A stretch of DNA of 64,000 nt from Aliihoeflea aestuarii. GTDB taxonomy: Bacteria > Pseudomonadota > Alphaproteobacteria > Rhizobiales > Rhizobiaceae. The DNA is taken from NCBI RefSeq assembly GCF_024105665.1, contig NZ_JAAAMK010000001.1, positions 1 through 64,000 of the forward strand, read 5' to 3'. The stretch's first letter is position 1; each line of letters starts with the position of its first letter. Positions 9,518-19,601 of the stretch are shown one piece after another. The notes under the pieces are model-generated. The model was given only the letters and a program-made list of their open reading frames with translations, was not told the DNA's origin and searched no databases. The position numbers were made by a program, and so were the translations under genes.

Positions 9518-10260
9518 CAGTTGACCGAGTTCAGAAGGCGCGAGAAGCGCAGTTCGGTCGGCCAGCGCCAGATTTCCAGCGGGCTCGCGCCGCCGGCCAT
9601 CGAGAAGAAGATGATGTTGGCGCGCCCGACCAGATGATCATAGGGCACGTAGCCGACCGAGAAGCGGCTGTCGGTCGAGTTGTCGCGGTTGTCGCCCATC
9701 ATGAAGTAATGGCCTTCGGGCACGCTGAACTCGCGCGTGTTGTCACCGATCGAATTGGGCGTCAGGTCGAGCGTGTCGTAGGAAACGCCGTTCGGCAGGG
9801 TCTCGCGCCAGACCTCGACGGGCCGCGCCATCTCGGTGATATCGGGATTGTCGATCTCGTCGACCAGTTCGCGCTCGACCGCCTCGCCATTGATGAACAG
9901 CTGGCCAGCGCGCATCTGCACCGTGTCACCCGGCAGGCCGATCACGCGCTTGATGTAGTCGAGCGAGGGGTCCGGCGGGAACTTGAAGACCACCACGTCG
10001 CCGCGCTCGGGTTCCGCGCCCCAGATGCGGCCGTTGAAGAGCGGCGGTGAGAACGGCAGCGAATGGTTCGAATAGCCGTAGGCCCATTTGGTCACGAACA
10101 GATAGTCGCCTTCGAGCAGCGTCGGGCGCATCGAGCCGGACGGGATGGAAAACGGCTGGAAAAGAAGCGTGCGGATGACGAGCGCCAAAAGCAGCGCCTG
10201 CACGATGACGCTGACGGTTTCGCCGAAACCGCCCGATTTCTTCTTGTTCTGGTCAGACAC
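9517..10260 (-). CDS. lepB: Signal peptidase I
   Basis: A 247-residue inner-membrane protease. One N-terminal membrane segment (TVSVIVQALLLALVIRTLLF) is followed by box B with the nucleophile (SIPSGSMRPTLLEGDYL), box D with the Lys base (YIKRVIGLPGD) and box E (GDNRDNSTDSR). It removes signal peptides at the periplasmic face. It lies 83 bases after acpS, so it may have an additional promoter in that gap. Confidence 0.96.
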   Translation of the reverse strand: MSDQNKKKSGGFGETVSVIVQALLLALVIRTLLFQPFSIPSGSMRPTLLEGDYLFVTKWAYGYSNHSLPFSPPLFNGRIWGAEPERGDVVVFKFPPDPSLDYIKRVIGLPGDTVQMRAGQLFINGEAVERELVDEIDNPDITEMARPVEVWRETLPNGVSYDTLDLTPNSIGDNTREFSVPEGHYFMMGDNRDNSTDSRFSVGYVPYDHLVGRANIIFFSMAGGASPLEIWRWPTELRFSRLLNSVN

Positions 10261-10343
10261 GCAGCGATTCTTTCAAGGTTTTACGAAAAGCGGTCCGTCT
10301 TACCGCTTGCCGAGGTTTGCGGCAACGCCGTTGCGTCGCTTGG

Positions 10344-10745
10344 TCACGGCGCTGGTATGGCTTCGATGACGACGAAAGCCTGCGCCAGCGGGAAGTCGTC
10401 GGTGATGGTCAGGTGGATTGCGGCTTTGTGCCCGGGCGGCATCAAGGCGTCGAGCCGTGCGGCGGCCCCGTTCGTCAGCCGCATGGTGGGCTTTCCGCCG
10501 GGCAGGTTGACGACGCCCATGTCGCGCCAGAAGACACCGCGCGACAGGCCCGTGCCGAGCGCCTTGGCGCAGGCTTCCTTGGCGGCGAAGCGCTTGGCGT
10601 AGGACGCGGCACGCAGCTTGCGCCGGTCGGATTTGGCTTGCTCAATGTCGGTGAAGATGCGCTGGATGAAGCGTTCGCCGTGCCGCTCGATGGTTTTTTC
10701 GATACGGCGGATATCGATCAGGTCACTGCCGATGCCGATGATCAT
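10344..10745 (-). CDS. acpS: Holo-[acyl-carrier-protein] synthase
   Basis: A 133-residue protein with both AcpS signatures: [12 protein letters not shown] at the N terminus (Mg-binding Asp) and [14 protein letters not shown] at residues about 50-65 (Glu and Lys). It transfers phosphopantetheine from CoA to acyl carrier protein. The start overlaps the pyrE stop by one base. Confidence 0.95.
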   Translation of the reverse strand: MIIGIGSDLIDIRRIEKTIERHGERFIQRIFTDIEQAKSDRRKLRAASYAKRFAAKEACAKALGTGLSRGVFWRDMGVVNLPGGKPTMRLTNGAAARLDALMPPGHKAAIHLTITDDFPLAQAFVVIEAIPAP

Positions 10746-11320
10746 CAGATGTTCCGGCTGCCGGGCTTGACGGGAGGAATGGCGGCAAGTTCTGGCGGCA
10801 GCGCGTCGACAGGGTATGCCGGGACCTCATACTCGGCCAGCGAGATAAGCGGCACGCCGACATCGGCCTTGCCGGCCGAACGGTCGACGATGCAGGCGGC
10901 GGCAACGACATCGGCACCCAGCGCCTTGAGACACTCGACCGTCTCGCGGATCGACAGGCCCGTCGTCACGATGTCCTCGACGATGACCACTCTCGCGCCT
11001 TTCTCGATCTCGAAGCGGCGCAGACGGAACGTGCCCTGCTCGCGTTCAACCCAGACGGCCGGGACACCTAGATGCCGCGAAGTCTCGTAGGCCGGAATGA
11101 TTCCACCGACAGCGGGGCCGACGACATAGTCCGGCTTGCCGACGCTTTCCTCGATCTTCGCGGCAAGAGCCTTGCAGAGCGTCTCGGTCTTGTCGGCGTG
11201 CATGAAGACGCGCGCCTTTTGCAGGAAGACCGGGCTGCGCAGGCCGGAAGTCAAGATGAAATGTCCTTCCAGAATCGCGCCCGCCTCGCGGAATATCCCC
11301 AATACGTCTTCGGTCTGCAT
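10745..11320 (-). CDS. pyrE: Orotate phosphoribosyltransferase
   Basis: A 191-residue protein. The PRPP-binding signature is [16 protein letters not shown]; the loop [11 protein letters not shown] and the [12 protein letters not shown] segment are also typical. It makes orotidine monophosphate in pyrimidine synthesis. It belongs to the shorter alphaproteobacterial PyrE branch. It starts 9 bases after the rsh stop. Confidence 0.94.
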   Translation of the reverse strand: MQTEDVLGIFREAGAILEGHFILTSGLRSPVFLQKARVFMHADKTETLCKALAAKIEESVGKPDYVVGPAVGGIIPAYETSRHLGVPAVWVEREQGTFRLRRFEIEKGARVVIVEDIVTTGLSIRETVECLKALGADVVAAACIVDRSAGKADVGVPLISLAEYEVPAYPVDALPPELAAIPPVKPGSRNI

Positions 11321-11329
11321 CAGTGCCCC

Positions 11330-13564
11330 CTATCCGTTCACGCGGCGCACTTCCGAGACGCTCGCGTTTTCCTTTAGCTGCGTCATGAGCCGGTTCAGAT
11401 GCTTCAGGTCCCAGACCTCGAGATCGAAGACCATTTCGGTGAAGTCCGGCGCGGTGCGCAGCATCGTCAGCGTATGGATGTTGGCGTCGTTGGACGCAAT
11501 CACCTGCGAGATATTCGCCAGTGATCCGGGCTCGTTGATGGCGGTGACCGACACGCGGGCCGGAAACCGCTCGTGATTGGCCTCGTCGATGTCCCATCGC
11601 ACGTCGATCCAGCTTCCGGGCTGGTCGTCGAAGGCGGTCAGCGAGGGCGACTGGATCGGATAGATCGTGATGCCCGATCCCGGTTGCAGGATGCCGACGA
11701 TGCGGTCGCCGGGTACCGCGCCTTCGGGCGCGAATTTGACCGGCAGATCGCCACGCACGCCGCGGATCGGCACCGCGCCGGTTTTCCTGCGCCGCCCTTT
11801 TCGTTCCGGCGTTGCCGACGAACGCGGCATCTGGAAGAGCATGCCGGCGGCGTTGCGCAAATTGAACCAGCCTTCCTCGCGCTGGCGCGGGGGCTGCGCG
11901 GCGACGCGTTCGTCCTTGTGGTCGGGATAGACGGCGCGCATGACGTCCGGCGAGGCGAGTTCGCCGCGTCCGACCGCCGCCAGAACGTCCTCGATATCCT
12001 TGCGCGCCAGACGATGCAGGACCGGCTTCAACAGATCCTTGGAAAAAACCTTTCCCGAGCGCTCGAAGGCGCGCTCCAGAATGCGCATGCCAAGCCCGGA
12101 ATACTGCTTGCGGATGGCGTTCTTGGTCGCGCGGCGGATCGCCGAGCGGGCCTTGCCGGTGACGACGACCGATTCCCATGCGGCAGGCGGCACCTGCGCC
12201 TTCGAACGGATGATCTCCACCTCGTCGCCGTTCTTCAGTTCGGTCATCAGGGGCATGATGCGGCCGTTGATCTTGGTGCCGACGCAGGTGTCGCCGACAT
12301 CGGTGTGCACCGCATAGGCGAAATCGATGGGCGTCGCGCCGCGCGGCAGTGCGATCAGCCGGCCTTTCGGCGTGAAGCAGAAGACCTGATCCTGAAAAAG
12401 TTCGAGCTTGGTATTTTCGAGGAATTCCTCAGGATTGTCGCCTTCCGACAACTGCTCGATGGTGTGGCGCAGCCAAGCATAAGCATTCGTCTCCTTCGAC
12501 AGCTTCAGCCCGCCATTGCCGGAATTGGCGACGCCGTCCTTGTAGAGCGTGTGCGCGGCGACGCCGTATTCGGCGATTTCCTCCATCTGGCGCGTGCGGA
12601 TCTGCAATTCGACGCGCTGGCGCGATGGGCCGACAATTGTCGTGTGGATCGAGCGATAATCGTTCTGCTTCGGCGTCGAGATGTAGTCCTTGAACCGGCC
12701 GGGCACCATCGGCCAGGTCGTGTGGATCGCGAACAGCGCGCGGTAGCAATCCTCCTCGCGATCCACGATGACGCGGAAGCCGAAGATATCGGAAAGCTGC
12801 TCGAACGAAAGCGCCTTGGTCTCCATCTTCCGGAAGACGGACCACGGCTTTTTCTGCCGGCTCTTCACGGTCGCCTTGATGTCGTATTTTTCGAACAGGA
12901 CGGAGAGCGACTTCTCGATGTCGCCGATCACGTCCTTCGAGCGCTCGTAGATATCGGCGAGGCGTTCCGTCACCGCGCGGTGCGCTTCGGGATTGATGGT
13001 GCGGAACGCGAGTTCCTCGAGCTCCTCGCGCATGTCCTGCATGCCCATGCGACCGGCGAGCGGCGCATAGATTTCCATCGTCTCCTCGGCGATGCGGATG
13101 CGCTTGTGCTCGGGCATATGGTCGAGCGTGCGCATGTTATGCAGGCGGTCGGCGAGCTTGACCAGGAGGACGCGCACGTCCTCGGCGATCGCCAGCAGGA
13201 GCTTGCGCAGATTCTCCGCCTGCTCGGCTTTCCTGGAGACGAGATCGAGCTTCTTGAGCTTGGTCAGCCCCTCGACGAGCTTGCCCATCTCCGGCCCGAA
13301 CAAGGTATCGATTTCCTGACGGGTGGCAGACGTGTCCTCGATCGTGTCGTGAAGGAGCGCAACCGCGATGGTCGCTTCATCGACATGCATGTCGGTGAGG
13401 ATGGCTGCGACTTCGAGCGGATGGGAGAAATACGGGTCGCCGGATGCACGCTTTTGATGCCCATGCTTTTGCATCGCATAGACATAAGCCTTGTTCAAAA
13501 GCGCTTCGTTCACGTCGGGCTTGTAGCGATGGACACGCTCGACAAGCTCGTACTGCCGCATCAT
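11330..13564 (-). CDS. rsh: RelA/SpoT homologue, bifunctional (p)ppGpp synthetase/hydrolase
   Basis: A 744-residue protein with the full Rsh layout: HD hydrolase domain (residues about 20-180, with ALLHDTIEDT intact), synthetase domain (about 230-350, with FGFRVIVDREEDCYRALF and KDYISTPKQNDYRSIHTT), TGS domain (about 390-455, FCFTPKGRLIALPRGATPID) and a C-terminal ACT domain (LANISQVIASNDANIHTLTM). Both catalytic centres look intact. It sets (p)ppGpp levels in the stringent response. It follows rpoZ by 113 bp and leads the pyrE-acpS-lepB operon. Confidence 0.95.
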   Translation of the reverse strand: MMRQYELVERVHRYKPDVNEALLNKAYVYAMQKHGHQKRASGDPYFSHPLEVAAILTDMHVDEATIAVALLHDTIEDTSATRQEIDTLFGPEMGKLVEGLTKLKKLDLVSRKAEQAENLRKLLLAIAEDVRVLLVKLADRLHNMRTLDHMPEHKRIRIAEETMEIYAPLAGRMGMQDMREELEELAFRTINPEAHRAVTERLADIYERSKDVIGDIEKSLSVLFEKYDIKATVKSRQKKPWSVFRKMETKALSFEQLSDIFGFRVIVDREEDCYRALFAIHTTWPMVPGRFKDYISTPKQNDYRSIHTTIVGPSRQRVELQIRTRQMEEIAEYGVAAHTLYKDGVANSGNGGLKLSKETNAYAWLRHTIEQLSEGDNPEEFLENTKLELFQDQVFCFTPKGRLIALPRGATPIDFAYAVHTDVGDTCVGTKINGRIMPLMTELKNGDEVEIIRSKAQVPPAAWESVVVTGKARSAIRRATKNAIRKQYSGLGMRILERAFERSGKVFSKDLLKPVLHRLARKDIEDVLAAVGRGELASPDVMRAVYPDHKDERVAAQPPRQREEGWFNLRNAAGMLFQMPRSSATPERKGRRRKTGAVPIRGVRGDLPVKFAPEGAVPGDRIVGILQPGSGITIYPIQSPSLTAFDDQPGSWIDVRWDIDEANHERFPARVSVTAINEPGSLANISQVIASNDANIHTLTMLRTAPDFTEMVFDLEVWDLKHLNRLMTQLKENASVSEVRRVNG

Positions 13565-13677
13565 GGAGACGAACCCCCGTCAAAAGAAGAAAATGCCGCG
13601 CAACCGTGGCAGCGCGGCACTTTACCTAGATAGAGGTCGAGTGACGGCAGCGAAAGAGCGCTTGCCGACTGGACCGA

Positions 13678-14082
13678 TCAGAAATCGTCGCTCTTTTCCG
13701 GTGCAACGAGACCTTCGATGCCAGCGAGAAGGTCGTCTTCGCTCATGCGATCGAACGCGATGTTCTCTTCAGGCTCGTCCGCCGAAGCAGCGGCTGCGTT
13801 GTCGCCGGCGTCGGCAGCGATCGCGGGGGCAGCTTCCGCTTCCGGCTCGTCGACCTCGACATGCTTTTGCAGCGAGTGGATCAGATCTTCCTTCAGGTCT
13901 TCCGGCGAAAGCGTCTCGTCCGCGATTTCGCGCAGGGCAACGACCGGGTTCTTGTCATTGTCGCGATCGATGGTGATCGCGGCGCCCTGCGAAATCAGGC
14001 GGGCGCGATGGCCGGCGAGCAGAACCAGCTCGAACCGGTTGTCGACCTTGTCGATGCAATCCTCAACGGTGACGCGGGCCAT
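13678..14082 (-). CDS. rpoZ: RNA polymerase omega subunit
   Basis: A 134-residue protein. The N terminus [20 protein letters not shown] followed by HRARLISQG is the conserved omega fold, and [17 protein letters not shown] follows. The last 60 residues are an acidic Ala/Glu-rich tail, as in other Hyphomicrobiales. It supports RNA polymerase assembly and often the (p)ppGpp response, matching the adjacent rsh gene. Confidence 0.95.
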   Translation of the reverse strand: MARVTVEDCIDKVDNRFELVLLAGHRARLISQGAAITIDRDNDKNPVVALREIADETLSPEDLKEDLIHSLQKHVEVDEPEAEAAPAIAADAGDNAAAASADEPEENIAFDRMSEDDLLAGIEGLVAPEKSDDF

Positions 14083-14296
14083 GGGCTGCCCCTTTCATGT
14101 CTTCGAGTATCGGGAGATTGCGTGCTCCATATCGAAAATTTCGGGACTTGACAAGCATCGGCCGCGCCGTCCCGTGGCATCAAAATTCGTTGAGCCATTG
14201 CACGAGCCGCTTGGCGCGGCCGCCAAGGCCGACTATGTCGGAAGCATATTTCAACCGTCATTTCGATCAAAAAGCCACTGCCGAAGGACCTCAGCC

Positions 14297-14881
14297 ATGT
14301 TCGACCCGCGCGAGAAGATCGCCCTTTTCATCGACGGAGCCAATCTCTATGCGACCTCGCGCGCGCTTGGCTTTGACATCGACTACCGCAAGCTGCTCAG
14401 CCATTTTCAAAGCGAAGGCTATCTTTTGCGCGCCTATTACTACACGGCGCTGATCGAGGACCAGGAATACTCGTCCATCCGCCCGCTGATCGACTGGCTC
14501 GACTACAATGGTTACACGGTCGTCACCAAGCCGGCCCGCGAATTCACCGATGCGACCGGCCGGCGCAAGATCAAGGGCAATATGGACATCGAACTGGCCG
14601 TCGGTGCTCTGGAACTTGCCGGCACGGTCGACCATTACGTGATCTTTTCAGGCGACGGCGATTTTCGCACCCTCGTCGAGGCGCTGCAACGCAAGGGACG
14701 CAAGGTTTCCATCGCCTCCACGATGACCTCGAACCCGTCCATGATCTCGGACGATCTGCGCCGGCAGGCCGATCATTTCATCGAACTCAGCGCTTTGAAG
14801 AGCAAGATCGGACGCGAAGGCGGCGAACGCGTCGCCAGACGTCCGGCGACACCGGAATTCATCGAGGACGACGAGCTTTGA
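14297..14881 (+). CDS. NYN-domain (LabA/DUF88-like) protein
   Basis: A 194-residue protein of the PIN-like NYN nuclease family. Acidic residues sit where the family needs them: ALFIDGANLYATSRALG near the N terminus, KGNMDIELAVGALEL in the middle and DHYVIFSGDGDFRTLVEALQ after it. The family is thought to cleave RNA, but no substrate can be assigned. Start chosen at the ATG at 14297, which begins the domain; an unrelated open frame runs further upstream. It diverges from rpoZ with 214 bp between them and overlaps the next gene's possible TTG start. Confidence 0.88.
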   Translation: MFDPREKIALFIDGANLYATSRALGFDIDYRKLLSHFQSEGYLLRAYYYTALIEDQEYSSIRPLIDWLDYNGYTVVTKPAREFTDATGRRKIKGNMDIELAVGALELAGTVDHYVIFSGDGDFRTLVEALQRKGRKVSIASTMTSNPSMISDDLRRQADHFIELSALKSKIGREGGERVARRPATPEFIEDDEL

Positions 14882-14889
14882 GCGGGCGC

Positions 14890-15549
14890 ATGCCCTCGAT
14901 CGGCCCGGCCGAGCCATCGCCCGATTGTCCGCTGTGCCCGCGCCTGCACGGTTTCATCGCCGAGTGGCGGCGCAAGGAACCGCACTGGTTCAACGCGCCC
15001 GTGCCGACATGGGCGGACGCGGCCGGCGACGACAAGGTCGAACTCCTGATCGTCGGCCTTGCGCCGGGACTGCGCGGCGCAAACCGCACCGGGCGCCCCT
15101 TCACGGGCGACTATGCCGGCGACCTTCTCTATTCGACGCTGAAGCGGTTCGGCTTCGCCCGTGGCGAATTCAAGGCGCGCCCCGACGACAGCCTCGAATT
15201 GACTGGAACCGCGGTCACGAACGCCGTGCGCTGCGTGCCGCCGGAGAACAAGCCCGTCGGCGCCGAGATCAATACGTGCCGGCGGTTTCTCGTGCCGACC
15301 ATGGCGCGGTTCGCGAATTTGAGGGCGATCGTGACGCTCGGACTGGTTTCGCACCAGTCGGTCGTGCGCGCGCTGGGCGGACGCGTCGCGGCCCACCCCT
15401 TCGGCCATGGCGCACAAGCCGAACTCGGCGGCCTGCGCGTGTTTTCGAGCTATCACTGCTCGCGCTACAACACGAACACGGGACGATTGACGGAGGAGAT
15501 GTTCGTCGATGTTTTCGGCGAGGTGCGGGCGTTTCTGGGCGCAGACTGA
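14890..15549 (+). CDS. Family-5 uracil-DNA glycosylase (UdgB-like)
   Basis: About 219 residues. The N terminus has a Cys pair (DCPLCPRL) and the motif GLAPGLRGANRTGRPFTGD is the family-5 catalytic signature; FSSYHCSRYNTNTGRLT is the C-terminal DNA-binding motif. Such enzymes remove uracil and other deaminated bases, and usually carry an iron-sulfur cluster. ATG at 14890 is used; a TTG at 14878 would overlap the NYN gene stop by three bases and is equally in frame. Probably co-transcribed with the NYN gene. Confidence 0.87.
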   Translation: MPSIGPAEPSPDCPLCPRLHGFIAEWRRKEPHWFNAPVPTWADAAGDDKVELLIVGLAPGLRGANRTGRPFTGDYAGDLLYSTLKRFGFARGEFKARPDDSLELTGTAVTNAVRCVPPENKPVGAEINTCRRFLVPTMARFANLRAIVTLGLVSHQSVVRALGGRVAAHPFGHGAQAELGGLRVFSSYHCSRYNTNTGRLTEEMFVDVFGEVRAFLGAD

Positions 15550-15610
15550 GCGGTTATGGCTGCACGATGGTGCTGACCTGCGTCATCTCGGAGCAGATAT
15601 GGCGAGGCAT

Positions 15611-15725
15611 GGATTCCTGTGACGAGCACAGGAATGACGGCATCAAAGTTGACGCCAGCCTCCATCGCTGGCGATTGGGAAATGCCAATTATGCATCGTC
15701 ATTCCTGTGCTCGTCACAGGAATCC
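15611..15725. repeat. Paired dispersed palindromic repeat, copies 6 and 7
   Basis: Forward unit at 15611-15641 and inverted unit at 15697-15725, 55 bases apart. GGCGAGGCAT precedes the first, and ATGCC follows the second, so the inverted symmetry extends beyond the core units. The pair lies between the convergent uracil-DNA glycosylase and smpB genes. Confidence 0.87.
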
Positions 15726-15791
15726 ATGCCCCTACAATCGATCGTCAATTCGCCGGAAAAAATCACACCAGCGATTTCAGCCTGCACCGAA

Positions 15792-16265
15792 TTAACCGTG
15801 CGCCTTTAACAACCGGGCTTTTTCCCGGCTCCAGTCGCGCTTTTTCTCGGTCTCGCGCTTGTCGTGGAGCTTCTTGCCCTTGCCCAGACCGAACAGGAGC
15901 TTCGCGCGGCCCTTCTCGTTGAAGTAAATTTTCAAAGGGACCATGGTCATGCCCTCGCGCTCGACGCCCTGCGCCAGGCGAGCCATTTCCTTTTTCTTCA
16001 ACAACAGCTTCCGGCGGCGGCGCGGCTCGTGGTTGAAGCGGTTTCCTTGCGTGTATTCAGGAATATAGGAGTTGATCAGCCAGATCTCTCCGCCTTCCGC
16101 CGACGCGTAGGATTCGCCGATATTGGCCTGCCCCTCGCGCAACGACTTCACCTCCGTGCCCGTCAGAGACAGGCCCGCCTCATAGGTATCCGTAACCTCA
16201 TAGGCGAAACGCGCCTTGCGGTTCTCGGCCACCGTCTTCGAATTATTGTCTTTTTCCTTTGCCAT
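15792..16265 (-). CDS. smpB: SsrA-binding protein SmpB
   Basis: A 157-residue basic protein. [34 protein letters not shown] and [15 protein letters not shown] are hallmark segments, and the tail is the usual Lys/Arg-rich helix. It delivers tmRNA to stalled ribosomes for trans-translation. The ATG at 16265 begins the family's normal N terminus. It follows dapA by 23 bases on the same strand. Confidence 0.95.
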   Translation of the reverse strand: MAKEKDNNSKTVAENRKARFAYEVTDTYEAGLSLTGTEVKSLREGQANIGESYASAEGGEIWLINSYIPEYTQGNRFNHEPRRRRKLLLKKKEMARLAQGVEREGMTMVPLKIYFNEKGRAKLLFGLGKGKKLHDKRETEKKRDWSREKARLLKAHG

Positions 16266-16288
16266 GGTCCCAAATTGGTGCGTCGGCG

Positions 16289-17170
16289 TCAGTTGATCAA
16301 GCCGGCGTGGACCAGAGCGGCGTCGATGGCCTGCGCCGTCGACGGTTCGACGGTGACCAGCGGCGAGCGGACGCTGTTCTCGATCTTGCCGAGGCGCGAC
16401 AGCGCATATTTCGCGCCCGACACGCCGGCCTCGATGAAGATCGCCTTGTGCAACGGCATCAGCCGGTCCTGCAATTCGATCGCCTTTTCCCGGTCGCCCG
16501 AAAGCGAGGCGCGCTGGAACTCGGCGCACAGGCGCGGCGCGACGTTGGACGTGACCGAAATCGCGCCCTGCCCGCCATGGGCGTTGAAGCCGAGCGCGGA
16601 GGCGTCCTCACCCGAAAGCTGGATGAAGTCCGGCCCGCAGGTGATGCGCTGTTCGGACACGCGCTCGATCTTGCCGGTCGCGTCCTTCACGCCGACGATA
16701 TTGGCGAAATCCTTCACCAGACGTCCCATCGTCTCGGGCATCATGTCGATGACCGAGCGCGGCGGGATGTTGTAGATGATGACGGGCAGCTTGACGGCCT
16801 CGGCGACGGCCGCGAAATGGGCGTAAAGGCCACGCTGGTTGGGCTTGTTATAATAGGGCGTCACAACCAGAACGGCGTCCGCGCCGGCTACCTCGGCAAA
16901 CTGGGCAAGTGCCACTGCTTCGGCCGTGCTGTTCGATCCCGCCCCGGCGATCACCGGCGCGCGGCGGGCCGCCGTCTCGATGCACAGTTCGACGACGCGG
17001 CGATGCTCTTCATGGCTGAGCGTCGGCGATTCGCCGGTCGTTCCGACAGGTACGAACCCGTTCGTGCCTTCCGCGACCTGCCATTCGATCAGGTCGCGAT
17101 ACGCTTTCTCGTCGAGCGCACCGTCCTTGGTGAAGGGGGTGACGAGCGCGGTCAGCGAACCTGTGAACAT
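16289..17170 (-). CDS. dapA: 4-hydroxy-tetrahydrodipicolinate synthase
   Basis: A 293-residue TIM-barrel aldolase. [16 protein letters not shown] is the substrate-binding turn, [18 protein letters not shown] holds the catalytic Tyr and [14 protein letters not shown] holds the Schiff-base Lys. It condenses pyruvate with aspartate semialdehyde in lysine and diaminopimelate synthesis. The start at 17170 gives the family-typical [13 protein letters not shown]; an upstream in-frame start would add an unconserved segment. Confidence 0.95.
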   Translation of the reverse strand: MFTGSLTALVTPFTKDGALDEKAYRDLIEWQVAEGTNGFVPVGTTGESPTLSHEEHRRVVELCIETAARRAPVIAGAGSNSTAEAVALAQFAEVAGADAVLVVTPYYNKPNQRGLYAHFAAVAEAVKLPVIIYNIPPRSVIDMMPETMGRLVKDFANIVGVKDATGKIERVSEQRITCGPDFIQLSGEDASALGFNAHGGQGAISVTSNVAPRLCAEFQRASLSGDREKAIELQDRLMPLHKAIFIEAGVSGAKYALSRLGKIENSVRSPLVTVEPSTAQAIDAALVHAGLIN

Positions 17171-17414
17171 GATCGGATAGCTCCTGGGCGAAAACAGCGC
17201 ATAAAGCGCCAATATGCCCGCCTTCTAGACGATCGCGGCCGCTTGCACCATAGTCTTGACGGCTTCGCCCGCCAAATTCCCGGCGAGAAAAACGGCCATT
17301 CATCGTATTTGATGCCTGCCGATAACCAATCGTTTACCTCGTCTTCACTCGTCAGACTGTACCTTTGCCTTTCCCGACCGAGACATCCACGACGAACGGC
17401 CCAGGACCGAACGA

Positions 17415-19508
17415 ATGCAGCCCACACTCAGGACCCGCGTCGCGCTTACCGGCTTGACACTCGCCCTTCTGCCAAGCCTGGGCTTCGCCAATCCGGCATT
17501 GCCCGCCAATCCGCCGCTTCCAAGCCAGCGCCCCTACCAGGCCGTCGGCAATGTCGACAATTCGTTCACGACGAATTCGATCGTCGCGCAATCCGCCGCC
17601 GCAATGGCGACGGACCTCATCGTCACGGGCGACGTTTCCAGGCTGAAGGCCGGCCTCGACGCGCTGCAATCGGGCAACATCTCTCGCGCGCGGACCGCGC
17701 GAAACAATCTGCCGTCCAATTCGCTCGACCGCGCGATCCTTTCATGGGCGATCGCGACCAGCGGCGCCGAAGGCGTGCCGTCGTCCGAGATCGCCGAAGC
17801 GGCATTCGCGCTCAAGGGCTGGCCGGGCATGTCGCGGCTGCGGGCCAATTCCGAACGCGCGCTTTTGCGCGAGAACGCGGGGCCGCAAGCCGTTCTGCGC
17901 GCCTTTGGCGATACGCAGCCCGAAACCCGCGAAGGCACCATCGCGCTGACCCGCGCGCATCTGTCCGTCGGCAACACGCAGGCCGCCCGTGCGACGCTCG
18001 CGCCGTTCTGGCGCACCGAACGGCTGGAGCCGGGCGAAGAAGCTTCGATGATCCGTGAGTTCGGCCGCCTGCTCCCCGCGTCCGATCACTGGGCGCGGAT
18101 GGAATCCATGCTCCACATCGACCGCGTCACCTCGGCCGAACGCGTGGCCGGCCTTGCCGGCGGCGAAGCGCTGACCAAGGCATGGGCCGCCGTCATTCGC
18201 GGCGAGAACAATGCCGGCCGTCTGCTCGCCGCCGTTCCGCAGGCCCAGAAGAAGGCCGGTTTCTATTTCGCGCAGGCGCGCCATCAACGCCGCGCGGAAC
18301 GATACAAGGAAGCCGCGCAAACCATTTTGCAGGCACCGACGGGAGCCGCCAATCTCGTCAATCCGGACGCATGGTGGATCGAGCGGCGCGTTCTGGCGCG
18401 TGAACTGATCGACCTCGGCGAAAACCGGCTTGCCTATCAGGTTGCCGCCGGTCATTCGGCCGAAAGCCCTGCCAATGCCGTCGACGCCGAATTCCATGCC
18501 GGCTGGTTCGCCCTGCGCTTCCTCAACGATCCGCGCACCGCGCACAACCATTTCAACCGGATCGTGCAGATTTCCGAAGGCCCGATCTCGCTATCGCGCG
18601 GCTATTACTGGCTCGGCCGCGCCGCCGAGGCCGGCGGGCCGGGCACCGCGCGCGACTATTACCAGCGCGGCGCGCGCTACGGCACCGCATTTTACGGTCA
18701 GCTTGCCGCCGCCAAGCTGAACGCGACGACCATTTCGGCCGCCTTCCCCTCCGCTTCCGACGCCGACCGTCGCAATTTCGAAGGCCGTCAGGCAGTGCAG
18801 GCGATCCGCCGGCTCGAACGCGCCGGTCATCAGGGCCGGGCGAATACACTCTATCGCGATCTCGCGCTGCAACTCGACAGCGTCGGCGAACTTGCGCTTC
18901 TGGCCGTGATGGCGGAGCGCCGGGGCGATCATCCGCTCGCCTTGCGCGTCGGCAAATGGGCGGCGGGACGCGGTCTCGACGTCGGGGCGCTCGCCCACCC
19001 GGTCGGGGCCATTCCCGGCAACGCCAACATTTCGGCCGCCGGCAAGGCGCTTGCCTATGCGATCGCGCGGCAGGAAAGCGAATTCAACATCTCGGCGCGC
19101 TCGGGCGCAGGCGCGCTCGGCATCCTGCAATTGCTGCCGGGAACGGCGCGCGACATGGCGCGCAAGACGGGCGTCTCCTTCGACCAGGCGCGGCTCACGC
19201 GCGACGCCGGCTACAACGCCGCGCTGGGCGCCGCCTATCTCGGCGAACAGCTCGACCGCTTCAACGGCTCCTACATCCTCACCTTCGCGGGCTACAATGC
19301 GGGCCCGAGCCGTGCCGCGCAGTGGGTGAGCCGTTTCGGCGACCCGCGCGGGCAGAACATCGAACAGGTGGTCGATTGGATCGAGCGCATCCCGTTCCAC
19401 GAGACGCGTTCCTACGTTCAGCGCGTGATGGAGAACTATCAGGTCTACAAGATGCGCCTTTCGGGGCGCGCGGATGTGGTGGCGGATTTGACGGGCGGAC
19501 GGCGCTAG
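17415..19508 (+). CDS. Soluble lytic murein transglycosylase
   Basis: A 697-residue periplasmic enzyme. A signal peptide (TRVALTGLTLALLPSLGFA) precedes a long helical superhelix of about 480 residues. The C-terminal SLT domain carries IARQESEFN with the catalytic Glu near residue 554, then GALGILQLLPGTA and ILTFAGYNAGPSRA. It cuts peptidoglycan to 1,6-anhydromuropeptides during wall turnover. It diverges from dapA and is followed by a strong palindromic terminator. Confidence 0.93.
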   Translation: MQPTLRTRVALTGLTLALLPSLGFANPALPANPPLPSQRPYQAVGNVDNSFTTNSIVAQSAAAMATDLIVTGDVSRLKAGLDALQSGNISRARTARNNLPSNSLDRAILSWAIATSGAEGVPSSEIAEAAFALKGWPGMSRLRANSERALLRENAGPQAVLRAFGDTQPETREGTIALTRAHLSVGNTQAARATLAPFWRTERLEPGEEASMIREFGRLLPASDHWARMESMLHIDRVTSAERVAGLAGGEALTKAWAAVIRGENNAGRLLAAVPQAQKKAGFYFAQARHQRRAERYKEAAQTILQAPTGAANLVNPDAWWIERRVLARELIDLGENRLAYQVAAGHSAESPANAVDAEFHAGWFALRFLNDPRTAHNHFNRIVQISEGPISLSRGYYWLGRAAEAGGPGTARDYYQRGARYGTAFYGQLAAAKLNATTISAAFPSASDADRRNFEGRQAVQAIRRLERAGHQGRANTLYRDLALQLDSVGELALLAVMAERRGDHPLALRVGKWAAGRGLDVGALAHPVGAIPGNANISAAGKALAYAIARQESEFNISARSGAGALGILQLLPGTARDMARKTGVSFDQARLTRDAGYNAALGAAYLGEQLDRFNGSYILTFAGYNAGPSRAAQWVSRFGDPRGQNIEQVVDWIERIPFHETRSYVQRVMENYQVYKMRLSGRADVVADLTGGRR

Positions 19509-19542
19509 GAAAGTCTCAACCGTTACTTTTGAATAAACGAGA

Positions 19543-19580
19543 AAGGCGGAGAGGGCATGCCCTCTCCGCCTTAATTTTTT
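19543..19580 (+). terminator. Rho-independent terminator after the transglycosylase
   Basis: A 30-base perfect palindrome (19543-19572) built on AAGGCGGAGAGGGC and its complement, followed by TTAATTTTTT. The transglycosylase stop is 34 bases upstream. It lies between convergent genes, and the symmetric stem might stop transcription from both sides, but only the plus strand has a good T run. Confidence 0.9.
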
Positions 19581-19601
19581 CAGCTTGTGAAGGACTAAGC
19601 C

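Noticed and set aside
11573-13633. 686-codon frame opposite rsh
   Set aside because: Antisense to a well-identified Rsh protein, with Arg/Asp-rich composition and no family resemblance.
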